Of a stretch of DNA of 64,000 nucleotides, positions 48,861-58,241 are shown piece by piece (within the stretch, counting starts at the first letter, position 1; every line of letters starts with the position of its first letter). The translations under genes and the position numbers were made by a program. The notes below the pieces were generated by a model, which did no database searches, was not told the origin of the DNA, and saw nothing but the letters and a program-made list of their open reading frames with translations. This DNA comes from Janthinobacterium aquaticum. GTDB lineage: Bacteria; Pseudomonadota; Gammaproteobacteria; Burkholderiales; Burkholderiaceae_D. The stretch is taken from NCBI RefSeq assembly GCF_009208565.1, contig NZ_WFLK01000015.1:62001-126000 (forward strand), read 5' to 3'.

Positions 48861-49031
48861 AACCGTGGCACGCACATTTTTCCAGGATGCCTGGCAGCAG
48901 TCGGCCAGCAAAAAGCAGAACCGCAAAAAAAACGTTAACGCTGCGCTGGCAGGCCAGGTGTCGGACTGCAGACTGTTTTGCCAGCCTCTAGTTGTGCAAG
49001 ATATAAAAAATCGGAAGCGATCCGGGTGCCG

Positions 49032-49240
49032 TGTGGATAACCGCTTTGATATCCACAGGATGACTTGTGCGTAAACAGGAAGTTACGCAGAGCGCGCAAT
49101 TTTATACAATTTTGCTCCTACGCTGATACAACGCTTATGCAAGATTTTTTTTGCGCGTAAACAATTGATCCTGTTGAAAAAAAGCGACTTATCCACAGAA
49201 GTTTCGGCGTTTACTATTACTACTATTTTTATCTATAGTT
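49032..49240. other. origin module B
   Basis: TGTGGATAA at 49032-49040, 8-base spacer, ATATCCACA at 49049-49057, TTATCCACA at 49189-49197, then TTACTATTACTACTATT (about 49211-49227) and TTTTATCTATAG. The ACGCTTATGCA segment in the interior is shared with module C (ATGCTTATGCA). Confidence 0.8.
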
Positions 49241-49463
49241 CTTTTGTAAACCGACAGCGCCGAAGGCGGAGATGGGCTGAGCCAGGAAAAAAAACGTTAA
49301 CACCGATGCGAAGTGCTATTGCAACAGCGTTTGGCAGGAATGGGCAAAGCAACTGCCCACGGTGAAATTTTGAAACCGGGGTCGGTTTGTTGAAAAGCAG
49401 GACTTTGATGTCGACAAGCTGGCAGGTCACCAACGAGTCATTTCACCCCAACGGCGAAAACCC

Positions 49464-49505
49464 GGGGTCGGACCCTCAGGGTCTCGGCGACCCCGTCCGA
49501 CCCCA
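49464..49505. repeat. GC-rich inverted repeat between modules B and C
   Basis: GGGGTCGGA and TCCGACCCC pair perfectly, with further GGGTC/GACCC complementarity inside, giving a strong hairpin in otherwise AT-rich DNA. A related GGGGTCGG lies 85 bases to the left. Confidence 0.75.
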
Positions 49506-49561
49506 GCACTTGCGTTTGGGTTAACAGTAAACCACCAGCAAAGCCCGTTTTTGGCTGACGC

Positions 49562-49772
49562 TGTGGATAAACGCCTGTATATCCACAGGATGGGATGTGG
49601 GAAAACTCGTCTTTTGTCCACAACCCAATTTTTATCCCAAAGCCATCCGGTATACATACAATGCTTATGCAGCGACTTTTTTGGTCGCCAAGTTACTGAT
49701 TTTTCGACGGTATACGTAGTTATCCACAGAAAAATGGTGGTTTACTATCATTACTATTTTTATGTATACATC
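49562..49772. other. origin module C
   Basis: TGTGGATAA at 49562-49570, 8-base spacer, ATATCCACA at 49579-49587, TTGTCCACA at 49614-49622, TTATCCACA at 49720-49728, then TTACTATCATTACTATT (about 49742-49758) and TTTTATGTATACAT. It is the module nearest the nucleosidase gene. Confidence 0.8.
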
Positions 49773-49859
49773 TTTATTTAAAACACAGAAACACACGCGG
49801 ACCGTGGAAAAACAGCGTAAACGCCTGTATACAGTCCGTTTTGTTTACCAGAACAAGGC

Positions 49860-50654
49860 ATGACCAGCTCAAGCATGAAATCAACTAAAAAAATGCGTTT
49901 AGGCATCATCAGTGCGTTAAAGGAAGAACAGCAGGGGCTGGTAGACGCGATGAGCGGCCCTCAGAGGCACAACTACGCCATGCGCGAGTTCACCCTAGGG
50001 TTGCTATGGAATATCGACGCTGTGTGCGTTCTGTCGCGTATAGGCAAGGTTGCAGCAGCCATGACGGCTTCCATCCTTGTGGAAAAGTATGGAGTTACCC
50101 ACATCGTGTTTACCGGCGTGGCCGGCAGCGGGGATAAAACCGTCAAAGTGGGCGATATCGTGGTCGCTGAAGCGCTGCTGCAACACGACCTCGATGCACG
50201 ACCGCTGTTTCCCCGCTTCGAGGTGCCGTTAACGGGCCTGCAGCGCTTTGCCAGCGACGCATGTCTGTGCGAGCACCTGGCGCAGGCTGCTGGCGATTTT
50301 TTGCGTGTAGGCGCCCATGACGTCTTCAATGCACTGGAAATCAAGACGTTTTCTTTGCAGCATAGCCAGGTGCACCGCGGCCTGATCGCCAGTGGCGACC
50401 AGTTTATCGGCAGCGCTGCGCATCTGCGGCAGCTGAAACAGGATCTGCCCGACCTGCTGGCGGTGGAAATGGAAGGCGCCGCCGTGGCCCAGGTGTGCTT
50501 CGAGCTCGGTGTGCCGTTTACCGTGATGCGCACCATTTCCGATAACGCCAATGAGGAAGCGGCCGTCGACTTCATGCATTTTGTGCAGACAGTCGCTTCG
50601 CGTTATGCGTTTCATGTAGTTCACAACTTGTGCCTGCGCCTGGCGCAGGCGTAA
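49860..50654 (+). CDS. mtnN: 5'-methylthioadenosine/S-adenosylhomocysteine nucleosidase
   Basis: 264-residue enzyme that cleaves MTA and SAH, by-products of polyamine synthesis and methylation. The N-terminal LGIISALKEEQQGL holds the catalytic-site Glu, VEMEGAAVAQV the ribose-binding Glu, and RTISDNAN the catalytic Asp. GVAGSGDKTVKVGDIVVAE is family-typical. The first ATG is used; Met6 or Met12 are alternatives, since no start has a well-placed ribosome site. It directly adjoins the origin-like region. MTA produced by the polyamine cluster at 19-25 kb is a likely substrate. Confidence 0.9.
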   Translation: MTSSSMKSTKKMRLGIISALKEEQQGLVDAMSGPQRHNYAMREFTLGLLWNIDAVCVLSRIGKVAAAMTASILVEKYGVTHIVFTGVAGSGDKTVKVGDIVVAEALLQHDLDARPLFPRFEVPLTGLQRFASDACLCEHLAQAAGDFLRVGAHDVFNALEIKTFSLQHSQVHRGLIASGDQFIGSAAHLRQLKQDLPDLLAVEMEGAAVAQVCFELGVPFTVMRTISDNANEEAAVDFMHFVQTVASRYAFHVVHNLCLRLAQA

Positions 50655-50683
50655 AAAAGGCAGAACCAGCGGTTCTGCCTTTC
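50653..50683. terminator. bidirectional terminator between mtnN and putA
   Basis: AAAAAAGGCAGAACC-AGC-GGTTCTGCCTTT. Convergent genes end on both sides; the leftward reading has the better T run for putA. Confidence 0.88.
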
Positions 50684-50703
50684 AGTGACTGCATAAGCTC
50701 GAC

Positions 50704-53700
50704 TTACACGCTCAGCATCATCAGGCTGGCGTTGCCGCCGGCCGCAGTGGTGTTGACGCACAGCGCGCGTTCGGCCACCAGGCGCCACAGCGGGATGACC
50801 GTATCGCGCGTGGTCTCGATGGTGCCTACCAGGGCGCCGTCACGCGAGGCCAGCAGCGGTTTCAACTGGCTGTCGAGCACCGGCTCGATCATGGCGATCT
50901 GGAACGGTTGATCGCACGCTTCGATCTGGCTGATGACCTGGATACGGTCTTTCAATGCCGGCGGCAGGTCGGCCGGTATCAGCTCGGTCGATTGCGCCAG
51001 CACCAGCGCCTGGTTGCCGGTCGCCAGCACGGCAGCGAGCTGATTCATCAGCACGGCGCTGTCGAGCGCTGCGCACAGCACCATGCCGCGTGCGGCAAAG
51101 CTGAGCGTATTGCGCTCGCCGGTCGGGCCTGGCAGGACGGTGGTGCTGCCCAGCAAGGTCGTGCGCGTGTAGTCCTGCGCCAGCGCAACGAGCTTGTCAT
51201 GGCCGTGCATCTTGGCCCAGACAATCAGCGCATCGAGCGCTGGCGCCGCCTGGCGCTGGTGCTGCGCACCGGCCGGCGCATTTTTCTGCAGGCGTTTCAG
51301 GTACAGCGGACCGCCCGCTTTCGGGCCGGTGCCGGACTTGCCCTCGCCGCCAAACGGTTGCACACCCACCACGGCGCCGACGATATTGCGGTTCACATAG
51401 ATATTGCCCACATGTGCGCGCTGGGTAATGAAGTCGATGGTTTCATCGATGCGCGTATGGATGCCCAGCGTCAGGCCGTAACCGCTGGCATTGATCGACT
51501 GCACCAGTTGCGGCAGTTCGGCGCGCTTGTAGCGGATCACGTGCAGTACCGGGCCGAACACTTCCTGCGTCAGCTGGTCAAGCGACTTGATTTCCAGCAC
51601 CGTGGGCGCCACAAACGTGCCCTGCACCGGCGGCAGGTCCAGCGTATAGGTGCTGACGGCTTCGGTTTTCATTTTGTTGATATGCGCCAACAGATTGCCT
51701 TGCGCTTCGGCGTCGATCACGGGACCGATATCAGTGGCCAGGCGGTCAGGGTTGCCTACGCGCAGTTCCTGCATCGCGCCCTTGAGCATCTTGATGGTCT
51801 TGTCGGCAATTTCTTGCTGCAGGAACAGAACGCGCAGCGCCGAGCAGCGCTGGCCGGCGCTGTCAAAAGCCGACGACATCACATCCTGCACCACCTGCTC
51901 GGGCAGTGCCGACGAGTCAACGATCAGAGCATTCTGGCCGCCCGTCTCAGCAATCAGGGGAATGTCCACCGATTCGGCCACGGCGCGCGCCGCCAGCGTG
52001 CGGTTGATCAGCTGCGCCACCTGCGTCGAGCCGGTAAAGATCACGCCCTTGACACGCGCATCGTTGCACAGCGCGGCGCCCACCACTTCACCGCTGCCTG
52101 GCAGGAACTGCAGCGCACCGCGCGGCACGCCTGCTTCGTGCAGCAGCTGCACGGCGCGCCAGGCGATCAGCGGCGTCTGCTCGGCCGGCTTGGCCAGCAC
52201 CACGTTGCCGGCGGCCAGCGCCGCGGCCAGCTGGCCGGTAAAGATGGCCAGCGGGAAGTTCCACGGGCTGATGCAGGTCACGGGACCCAGCGCCAGCGTA
52301 TTGGGCGCATGCTCGACCTGGGCTGCGTAGTAGCGCAGGAAGTCGACCGCCTCGCGGATCTCGGCAATCGCGTTCGGCAGTGACTTGCCTGCTTCGCGCA
52401 CAGCCAGCGCCATCAGTTCGACATGATGGGTTTCAAACAGGTCGGCCGCGCGCAGCAGTGCTTGTGCGCGCAGCGACGGCTCGGTGGTTTGCCAGTCCAT
52501 GGCAAACGCGCTGGCGCTGGCCAGTGCGGTTTCCACGTCGGCCGCCAGCGCTTCGGTCACTTTGCCCACGCAGTCCTCATGGTGCGCGGGATTGCTGACT
52601 ACTTGCGTTGGTGCATTGAGGCTGACGGCGCCGTCGATCAGCGGCACGGCATGCCATGCATGCTCGTGCGCCAGGCCGGCCGCCAGTGCGCGCAGCGTAT
52701 CGTCATTGGACAGGTCGATGCCTTGCGAGTTCCGGCGTTCCTGGCCAAACATCGCTGCTGGCAAGGCAATCGCCGGATGCGGCTGGCCGCCCTGCAGGCG
52801 CGCCTGTTCCAGCGGATCGCGGATCAGGCTGTCGATGGCGACGTTTTCATCGACGATCTGGTTGACGAACGACGAGTTGGCGCCGTTTTCCAGCAGTCGG
52901 CGCACCAGGTAGGCCAGCAGCGTTTCATGCGAGCCGACCGGCGCATAGATGCGGCAGGCCTTGCCCAGATTGTCGTCGCCCACCACCTGGTCGTACAGGG
53001 TTTCACCCATGCCATGCAGGCACTGGAATTCATAATCGTCAACGCCGTCGCGCTTGGCCCAGGTATAAATGGTGGCCAGCGTCTGCGCATTGTGGGTGGC
53101 GAACTGTGGATAGATCAGGCTGCTGGCGGCCAGCAGCTTTTGCGCGCAGGCCAGATAGGACACATCGGTGTAGACCTTGCGCGTATAGACCGGATAGCCG
53201 GACTGGCCATCGACCTGGGCGCGCTTGATTTCCGCATCCCAGTACGCGCCCTTGACCAGGCGCACCATGAACTTGCGGTTGCTGCGGCGCGCCAGGTCGA
53301 TCAGGTAATCGATCACAAACGGACAGCGCTTCTGGTAGGCCTGCACCACGTAGCCGATGCCGTCGTAGCCTTCGAGCTCCGGATCGAACGCCAACACTTC
53401 CATCAGGTCCAGCGACAATTCCAGGCGATCGGTTTCCTCGGCATCGATATTGAAGCCGATGTTGTATTTTTTTGCCAGCAGCAGCAGCGCCTTGACGCGC
53501 GGCAGCAGTTCGGCCAGCACGCGGGCGCGTTGGGCGCGGCTGTAGCGCGCATGCAGCGCCGACAGCTTGACCGAAATGCCCGGGCCGTTCTTGATGCCGC
53601 GCCCGTTCGAGGCCTTGCCGATGGCGTGGATCGCCGTTTCATACGAGGCGTAGTAATTGGCGGCATCGGCTTGCGTCAGCGCCGCCTCGCCCAGCATGTC

Positions 53701-54357
53701 GTAGGAATAGCGGTAGCCGCGTGTTTCATTGTCGCGGCTGTTTTTCAGCGCTTCATCGATGGTCTGGCCGGTCACGAACTGGTTGCCCAGCATACGCATG
53801 GCCAGGTCGACGCCTTTGCGGATCAACGGTTCGCCGCCCTTGGCGATCAAACGCGTCATGGCCGAGCCCAGGCCCGATTCGCTGCTGGTCGACACCAGCT
53901 TGCCGGTAATCAAGAGGCCCCAGGTGGCGGCGTTGACAAACATCGACGGCGATTCGCCAAGATGCTTGCGCCAGTCGCCCTTGCTGATTTTGTCGGCAAT
54001 CAGCCGATCGGCGGTCTGACTGTCTGGTATACGCAACAGCGCTTCAGCCAGACACATCAGCGCAACACCCTCTTCCGACGACAGTGAGAATTCATGCATC
54101 AAGGCATCGACACCGGAGGCGCGTGTGCGTTTCTGGCGCACGGCTGCCACCAGACGGTGCGCCAGTGCCTGGCCTTCGGCCGTGGTTTCGGTGCTGCCGG
54201 GTCGGATCTGCTGCAACAACCACTGCACGGCAGAAACCTCGTCGCGCCTATAGGCAGCGGTGATGGCGGCGCGTTGAGGCGATGCTTCGGGCAGGATTTC
54301 CGCCTGGAGCGCAGCGAAGGGAACCGGGGTAAAAGCCGATGGGCCAGCAGGATGCAT
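50704..54357 (-). CDS. putA: bifunctional proline dehydrogenase/P5C dehydrogenase PutA
   Basis: 1217-residue enzyme oxidising proline to glutamate in two steps. The FAD-linked PRODH barrel spans about 150-460 (MVRLVKGAYWDAEIK, YPQFATHNAQT, FQCLHGMGE). The P5C dehydrogenase domain spans about 540-1040, with the catalytic Cys in SAGQRCSALR and the Glu in IAETGGQNA. A C-terminal domain of about 170 residues completes the substrate tunnel as in long PutAs. No N-terminal ribbon-helix-helix is present, so it does not repress itself; the divergent Lrp-type gene probably regulates it. Confidence 0.96.
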   Translation of the reverse strand: MHPAGPSAFTPVPFAALQAEILPEASPQRAAITAAYRRDEVSAVQWLLQQIRPGSTETTAEGQALAHRLVAAVRQKRTRASGVDALMHEFSLSSEEGVALMCLAEALLRIPDSQTADRLIADKISKGDWRKHLGESPSMFVNAATWGLLITGKLVSTSSESGLGSAMTRLIAKGGEPLIRKGVDLAMRMLGNQFVTGQTIDEALKNSRDNETRGYRYSYDMLGEAALTQADAANYYASYETAIHAIGKASNGRGIKNGPGISVKLSALHARYSRAQRARVLAELLPRVKALLLLAKKYNIGFNIDAEETDRLELSLDLMEVLAFDPELEGYDGIGYVVQAYQKRCPFVIDYLIDLARRSNRKFMVRLVKGAYWDAEIKRAQVDGQSGYPVYTRKVYTDVSYLACAQKLLAASSLIYPQFATHNAQTLATIYTWAKRDGVDDYEFQCLHGMGETLYDQVVGDDNLGKACRIYAPVGSHETLLAYLVRRLLENGANSSFVNQIVDENVAIDSLIRDPLEQARLQGGQPHPAIALPAAMFGQERRNSQGIDLSNDDTLRALAAGLAHEHAWHAVPLIDGAVSLNAPTQVVSNPAHHEDCVGKVTEALAADVETALASASAFAMDWQTTEPSLRAQALLRAADLFETHHVELMALAVREAGKSLPNAIAEIREAVDFLRYYAAQVEHAPNTLALGPVTCISPWNFPLAIFTGQLAAALAAGNVVLAKPAEQTPLIAWRAVQLLHEAGVPRGALQFLPGSGEVVGAALCNDARVKGVIFTGSTQVAQLINRTLAARAVAESVDIPLIAETGGQNALIVDSSALPEQVVQDVMSSAFDSAGQRCSALRVLFLQQEIADKTIKMLKGAMQELRVGNPDRLATDIGPVIDAEAQGNLLAHINKMKTEAVSTYTLDLPPVQGTFVAPTVLEIKSLDQLTQEVFGPVLHVIRYKRAELPQLVQSINASGYGLTLGIHTRIDETIDFITQRAHVGNIYVNRNIVGAVVGVQPFGGEGKSGTGPKAGGPLYLKRLQKNAPAGAQHQRQAAPALDALIVWAKMHGHDKLVALAQDYTRTTLLGSTTVLPGPTGERNTLSFAARGMVLCAALDSAVLMNQLAAVLATGNQALVLAQSTELIPADLPPALKDRIQVISQIEACDQPFQIAMIEPVLDSQLKPLLASRDGALVGTIETTRDTVIPLWRLVAERALCVNTTAAGGNASLMMLSV

Positions 54358-54564
54358 AGAGACTCTTTACAAGGAGAAAATGACGAAACTTCCGGTATTT
54401 TTTGCCCCTTTACGGTGCAAAAAAATATAGAAAGCCGAACGATAAGATGATTCGATTGTAAAGTGGATTCTTGCGGATTAATTCTGGTAATACTAAGGAC
54501 TAGCAATAGATAGTTTTTGGTGAGACAATTTAACCAAATAATATTTATTAGGGGAGTGCTTCGG
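54358..54564. promoter_or_regulatory. putA/Lrp divergent promoter region
   Basis: 207 AT-rich bases (poly-A near 54420, AATAATATTTATTA near 54538), as expected of an Lrp-type binding region. No specific operator could be fixed. Confidence 0.5.
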
Positions 54565-55020
54565 ATGCTGGATAAGATCAGTAAGAAAATCTTGATGGAG
54601 TTGCAAAGCGATGGACGCATCAGCAATGTGGAACTGGCCGCGCGCGTCAATCTGTCGCCAGCTGCCTGCCTGGAGCGGGTGCGCAAGCTGCATGAGTCAG
54701 GTTATATCATGGGCTATACAGCCCAGTTGAATCCGCAATTGCTCGACGTTTCATTGCTGGTATTTATCGAAGTGGTGCTCGACCGTACGACACCGGAAGT
54801 ATTCGACGCCTTCAAGCATAGCGTACAAATCATTCCAGAGGTACTGGAATGTCATATGGTGGCTGGCGGCTTTGATTATCTGGTCAAGGCGCGCGTGAAA
54901 GACATGGCGGCTTACCGCGAGTTCCTGGGCAAAACCCTGCTGCAAAAAGGCGTGCGCGAAACCCACACCTATGCCGTCATGGAAGAAGTCAAAAACACCA
55001 CCAAGCTGCCGATCAAGTAA
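54565..55020 (+). CDS. Lrp/AsnC family regulator, probably of putA
   Basis: 151 residues starting MLDKISKKIL, with GGGAG upstream; a TTG further upstream is rejected. HTH at about 18-45 (SNVELAARVNLSPAACLERV) and a RAM ligand domain at about 65-145 (ECHMVAGGFDYLVKARVKD). Divergent location next to putA matches PutR/BkdR-type activators that sense proline or related amino acids. Function is inferred from this pairing. Confidence 0.88.
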   Translation: MLDKISKKILMELQSDGRISNVELAARVNLSPAACLERVRKLHESGYIMGYTAQLNPQLLDVSLLVFIEVVLDRTTPEVFDAFKHSVQIIPEVLECHMVAGGFDYLVKARVKDMAAYREFLGKTLLQKGVRETHTYAVMEEVKNTTKLPIK

Positions 55021-55227
55021 TCGGGTAGCGGCCGCTACATTCCGATTGAGCTCAGCGATCAAATGTTGTAGGGTAGAACTACTATTCTGCCTTCCGGTAG
55101 CTGCCTGACACGCCGCGCAGACGTCGGTCAGGGTGCGTTGCGCCTGCAATTGTGCAGGCCCGTTGCATCGGCTACGGCATTGCGGTCCACCCCGGACTGA
55201 TGCACGGACTGTCGCAGCGGGGGACAA

Positions 55228-56790
55228 ATGAAGCAGTTGCAGCATCAGCTGGTGCGTTTCCTTGGTTTGACCGCGGTGGCCATGCTGGCTGCCTGTGGCC
55301 TGGTGTTTGTGTTGCAATGGGCCGGCAGCGGCAGCCTATCTCCATATTTGATTGCCGTGCTCGCTGCGTTGCTGGGCGCGGTGAGCATGGCTGCCGCCAG
55401 TCGCAAGCAAGGCGGTGACGGCCAGCATCAGTTTGCCGACACGGTCGGCAAGGCAATCGACGACATCATGATCGGCGCGGCCGAGACCTCGTATTTCGTC
55501 GACTCGGTCAAGAAAAAGGTCGAGCAGGACGTGCAGACGGCCAGCGATATTGCCGACAGCTCCGGCCAGAATGCGCTGACCACGGAAAAGATCGCCGCCA
55601 ATGCCGAGCGCGCCGCCCGCGTGGCCGCTGGCGTGCGCGAGGAAAGCGTGGCCGCGCGGGCCGAGGTCGACCAGGGCCTGCAGCGCATCCGCAGCGCGCG
55701 TGAAGACGCGCAGCTGGCGTCGACTTCCATGCTGAGCCTGCAAGACAAGTCGCGCCGCATCACCGGCTTTACGGAAGCCATTTCCGATATTTCCGCACGC
55801 ACCAACCTGCTGGCGCTGAACGCCGCCATCGAGGCGGCACGCGCCGGCGAACACGGCCGCGGCTTTGCGGTGGTGGCCGGCGAAGTGCGGCAACTGGCGC
55901 AGCGCACCAAGGAAGCCAGCGATGAAATCAGCCGGATGGTGCGCGACATCAATGAGCAATCGGAAAAAGCGGCGCGCGGCATGCAATCGCTCGCTTCCAG
56001 CGTGACCGAAGCGGCGCGCAATGTGGAAAGCGTGCATGGCTCACTCAGCCATATCGAGCAGTCGTCGGGCGAGTCGCAAGATGAAATCGGCCAGATTGCG
56101 CGCGCCTCGCGCGAGCATGTCGACACCACGCAGGTGATTGCCGATGCGATCATGCAAATTCGCAACAGCATGCTGTCGACCAATACCGAGTTGCCACGCG
56201 CTACGCAGTCGGCGATGGCGCTGGCCGAACGGGCCGAACTGATTGCCAGCGCACTTGGAGAATCAAGCGTGGCCACGCCGCATGACCAGATCCGCGAGGC
56301 GGCCCAGCGCGCCGCACGCGAGGTGGGCAAGCTGTTCGAGCAGGCCATTGCCAGCGGACGCATTACGCGCCAGGCGCTGTTTGATCGCCAGTACCGGCCG
56401 ATTCCCAATACCAATCCGCCCAAGCACCATACCCAGTTCGATGGTTTTACCGACAAAGTCTTGCCGGAGCTACAGGAAGCGCTGCTGGCCGCCCTGCCCC
56501 AGCTTGCTTATGCCGGTGCAGTCGACAACAATGGCTATTTTCCAACCCATAACAAGAAGTTTTCGCAACCGCTGACGGGCAATTACGATCACGACATTAT
56601 TCATAACCGCACCAAGCGCATCTTCAGCGACCGCACCGGCACGCGCTGCGGCAGCAATACGCGGCCATTCCTGCTACAGACCTACAAGCGCGATACGGGC
56701 GAAGTCATGCATGACCTGTCGGCGCCGATCTATGTCGATGGCAAGCACTGGGGTGGTTTTAGGGTGGGGTATCGCAGCAGCAACGCCTGA
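55228..56790 (+). CDS. methyl-accepting chemotaxis protein with C-terminal sensory domain
   Basis: 520-residue chemoreceptor. Two adjacent membrane helices (about 10-30 and 38-56) leave almost no periplasmic domain. The signalling hairpin is intact ([20 protein letters not shown] at about 193-212, then [15 protein letters not shown]). A C-terminal domain (about 375-520, [13 protein letters not shown]...[14 protein letters not shown]...[14 protein letters not shown]) takes the place of the usual tail. It is probably a cytoplasmic Cache/PAS-like sensor, so the receptor should sense an internal signal. No CheR-docking pentapeptide is present. Confidence 0.85.
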   Translation: MKQLQHQLVRFLGLTAVAMLAACGLVFVLQWAGSGSLSPYLIAVLAALLGAVSMAAASRKQGGDGQHQFADTVGKAIDDIMIGAAETSYFVDSVKKKVEQDVQTASDIADSSGQNALTTEKIAANAERAARVAAGVREESVAARAEVDQGLQRIRSAREDAQLASTSMLSLQDKSRRITGFTEAISDISARTNLLALNAAIEAARAGEHGRGFAVVAGEVRQLAQRTKEASDEISRMVRDINEQSEKAARGMQSLASSVTEAARNVESVHGSLSHIEQSSGESQDEIGQIARASREHVDTTQVIADAIMQIRNSMLSTNTELPRATQSAMALAERAELIASALGESSVATPHDQIREAAQRAAREVGKLFEQAIASGRITRQALFDRQYRPIPNTNPPKHHTQFDGFTDKVLPELQEALLAALPQLAYAGAVDNNGYFPTHNKKFSQPLTGNYDHDIIHNRTKRIFSDRTGTRCGSNTRPFLLQTYKRDTGEVMHDLSAPIYVDGKHWGGFRVGYRSSNA

Positions 56791-56824
56791 TGAATTGCCG
56801 CATTGCTGTCGGACGGTGGGTCGG

Positions 56825-57050
56825 GTAGGTCGGATTAGGCCCCGTGGGGGCCGTAATCCGACAACATTGTTGGCAGTGACCGTGGTGATGTCGGATTACG
56901 GCCTGCGGCCTAATCCGACCTACGCATTATCTGGTTGTTGTAGCAGGCCCGTACGTCGGATTAGCGGGGCAAGGCCCCGCGTAATCCGACAACACCGCAG
57001 GCGCCAACAATGTCGTCGGATTACAGCCCGCAGGGCCCAATCCGACGTAT
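56825..57050. repeat. cluster of four REP-like palindromes
   Basis: Four GTCGGATTA...TAATCCGAC elements start at 56829, 56890, 56955 and 57015, with different GC-rich loops. The last has one mismatched arm base. They fill the gap between the chemoreceptor and the LysR gene, both of which end here, so they may help end or protect two converging transcripts. Confidence 0.88.
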
Positions 57051-57063
57051 GTACCGTATCGGC

Positions 57064-58044
57064 TCAATCAGCGTACGGCTTGGCCGTCACCCCGCCGCCG
57101 GCAGCGGTGGCGGTGCGCAATGTTGGCGTATTCATGCTTTCCAGGTGGCTGCGCAGCCATTTGTGGGCAGGGCTGCGGGCGTCGCGTTCGTGCCACAGCA
57201 TGTCCAGATGCACGGCCGGCAGGGTCAATGGCAGGTCCTTGTACAGCAAGGATTCGGTCATGCCGGTCGAGGCGATCAGGTGGCGCGGCAGCACCGTGAT
57301 CAGGTCCGAATTGGCCACCACGCGACCGGCCGTAAAGAACTGGTTGACTGTCAGCAAAATACGCCGCTCACGGCCCATCTGCGACAACGCTTCGTCGATC
57401 AGACCGTGGGCGCGGCCGGAAAAGCTCACCAGCAGATGGTTGGCGGCGCAATAGTTGTCGAGCGTCAGTTCCACCTTGGCCAGCGGGTGGCCGCGGCGCA
57501 TCACGCACACATATTTACCCGAATAGAGACGTTCATGGCGGATCGGCGAACCGGTTTCGCTCGACAGCTGCGCCGCCACGCCAGGAAAGAAGCCGACGGC
57601 CAGGTCGATGTCGCCGCGCAGCAGCATCGGCCGCGGCTCGCGCGTCGTCAGCGGCATCATGCGCACATTCACGCCAGGCGCTTCGCGTTCGATCGAACGC
57701 ATCAGCGATGGCAGCCAGAACGCGGCCGTGGCGTCGGCCATGGCCATGCGGAAGGTGGCGTGGGTTTTCGAGACATCGAAAGTTTCTGGCGTGACCGCCG
57801 CTTCCAGGCTGGCCAGCGCCGAACGTACAGACGGCCACAGCGCTTCGGCGCGCGGCGTGGGTTTGACGCCATAGGCCGTGCGGATCAACAACTCGTCACC
57901 CAGGCTTTCGCGCAGCCGCTTGATGGCGTTGGACACAGCCGGCTGGGTCATCGCCAGATGGCCGGCCGCGCGCGTCAGGTTTTGTTCCGTCATGACGGCG
58001 TCAAAAACACGCAGCAGGTTCAGATCGAGCGTCAGAAAACTCAT
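57064..58044 (-). CDS. LysR family transcriptional regulator
   Basis: 326 residues. The N-terminal winged HTH is clear (LNLLRVFDAVMTEQNLTRAA...MTQPAVSNAIKRLR, about 8-48), followed by a substrate-binding domain (about 95-300, DIDLAVGFFPG). It resembles the NodD/PcpR-like branch of the family. The target is unknown: the divergent neighbour is a small membrane protein rather than a catabolic operon. The C-terminal 20 residues are Ala/Gly/Thr-rich and probably disordered. Confidence 0.88.
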   Translation of the reverse strand: MSFLTLDLNLLRVFDAVMTEQNLTRAAGHLAMTQPAVSNAIKRLRESLGDELLIRTAYGVKPTPRAEALWPSVRSALASLEAAVTPETFDVSKTHATFRMAMADATAAFWLPSLMRSIEREAPGVNVRMMPLTTREPRPMLLRGDIDLAVGFFPGVAAQLSSETGSPIRHERLYSGKYVCVMRRGHPLAKVELTLDNYCAANHLLVSFSGRAHGLIDEALSQMGRERRILLTVNQFFTAGRVVANSDLITVLPRHLIASTGMTESLLYKDLPLTLPAVHLDMLWHERDARSPAHKWLRSHLESMNTPTLRTATAAGGGVTAKPYAD

Positions 58045-58241
58045 GGAAAGTCCGGGATTAGAAGTTGAAATGAAATAAATTGTTGTTGAGTGTAAACCGG
58101 CTTGAGCTGAAATCTTTTCACTCGTTAAAGAATATTACACTTTCCATTCACAATTCGTATAGTCGGTATCAGAAACTGAAATTAGATTTATATGTTGCAC
58201 CGCACTATAGTAGCGTCAAATTCTATAATGCACAGAAAATC

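Larger units (their letters stand above)
48540..49830. other. putative chromosomal replication origin (oriC), three-module
   Basis: About 1.3 kb without a supported gene, between the GMC oxidoreductase and the nucleosidase. It contains six perfect 9-base DnaA boxes (TTATCCACA or complement), three one-mismatch ATATCCACA boxes and one TTGTCCACA, arranged in three homologous modules, plus AT-rich tracts, GTTAAC repeats and one GC-rich hairpin. Left of it lie mnmG-rsmG-parAB-atp and four parS-like sites, a classic origin neighbourhood. No dnaA gene is in the window. Short open frames here are repeats of the modules, not genes. Confidence 0.75.

Noticed and set aside
48626-49433. Short open frames of 60-80 codons in the origin-like region
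   Set aside because: They read through the repeated DnaA-box modules (for example VDK...DIH from box pairs), lack ribosome sites and resemble each other only because the DNA is repeated.
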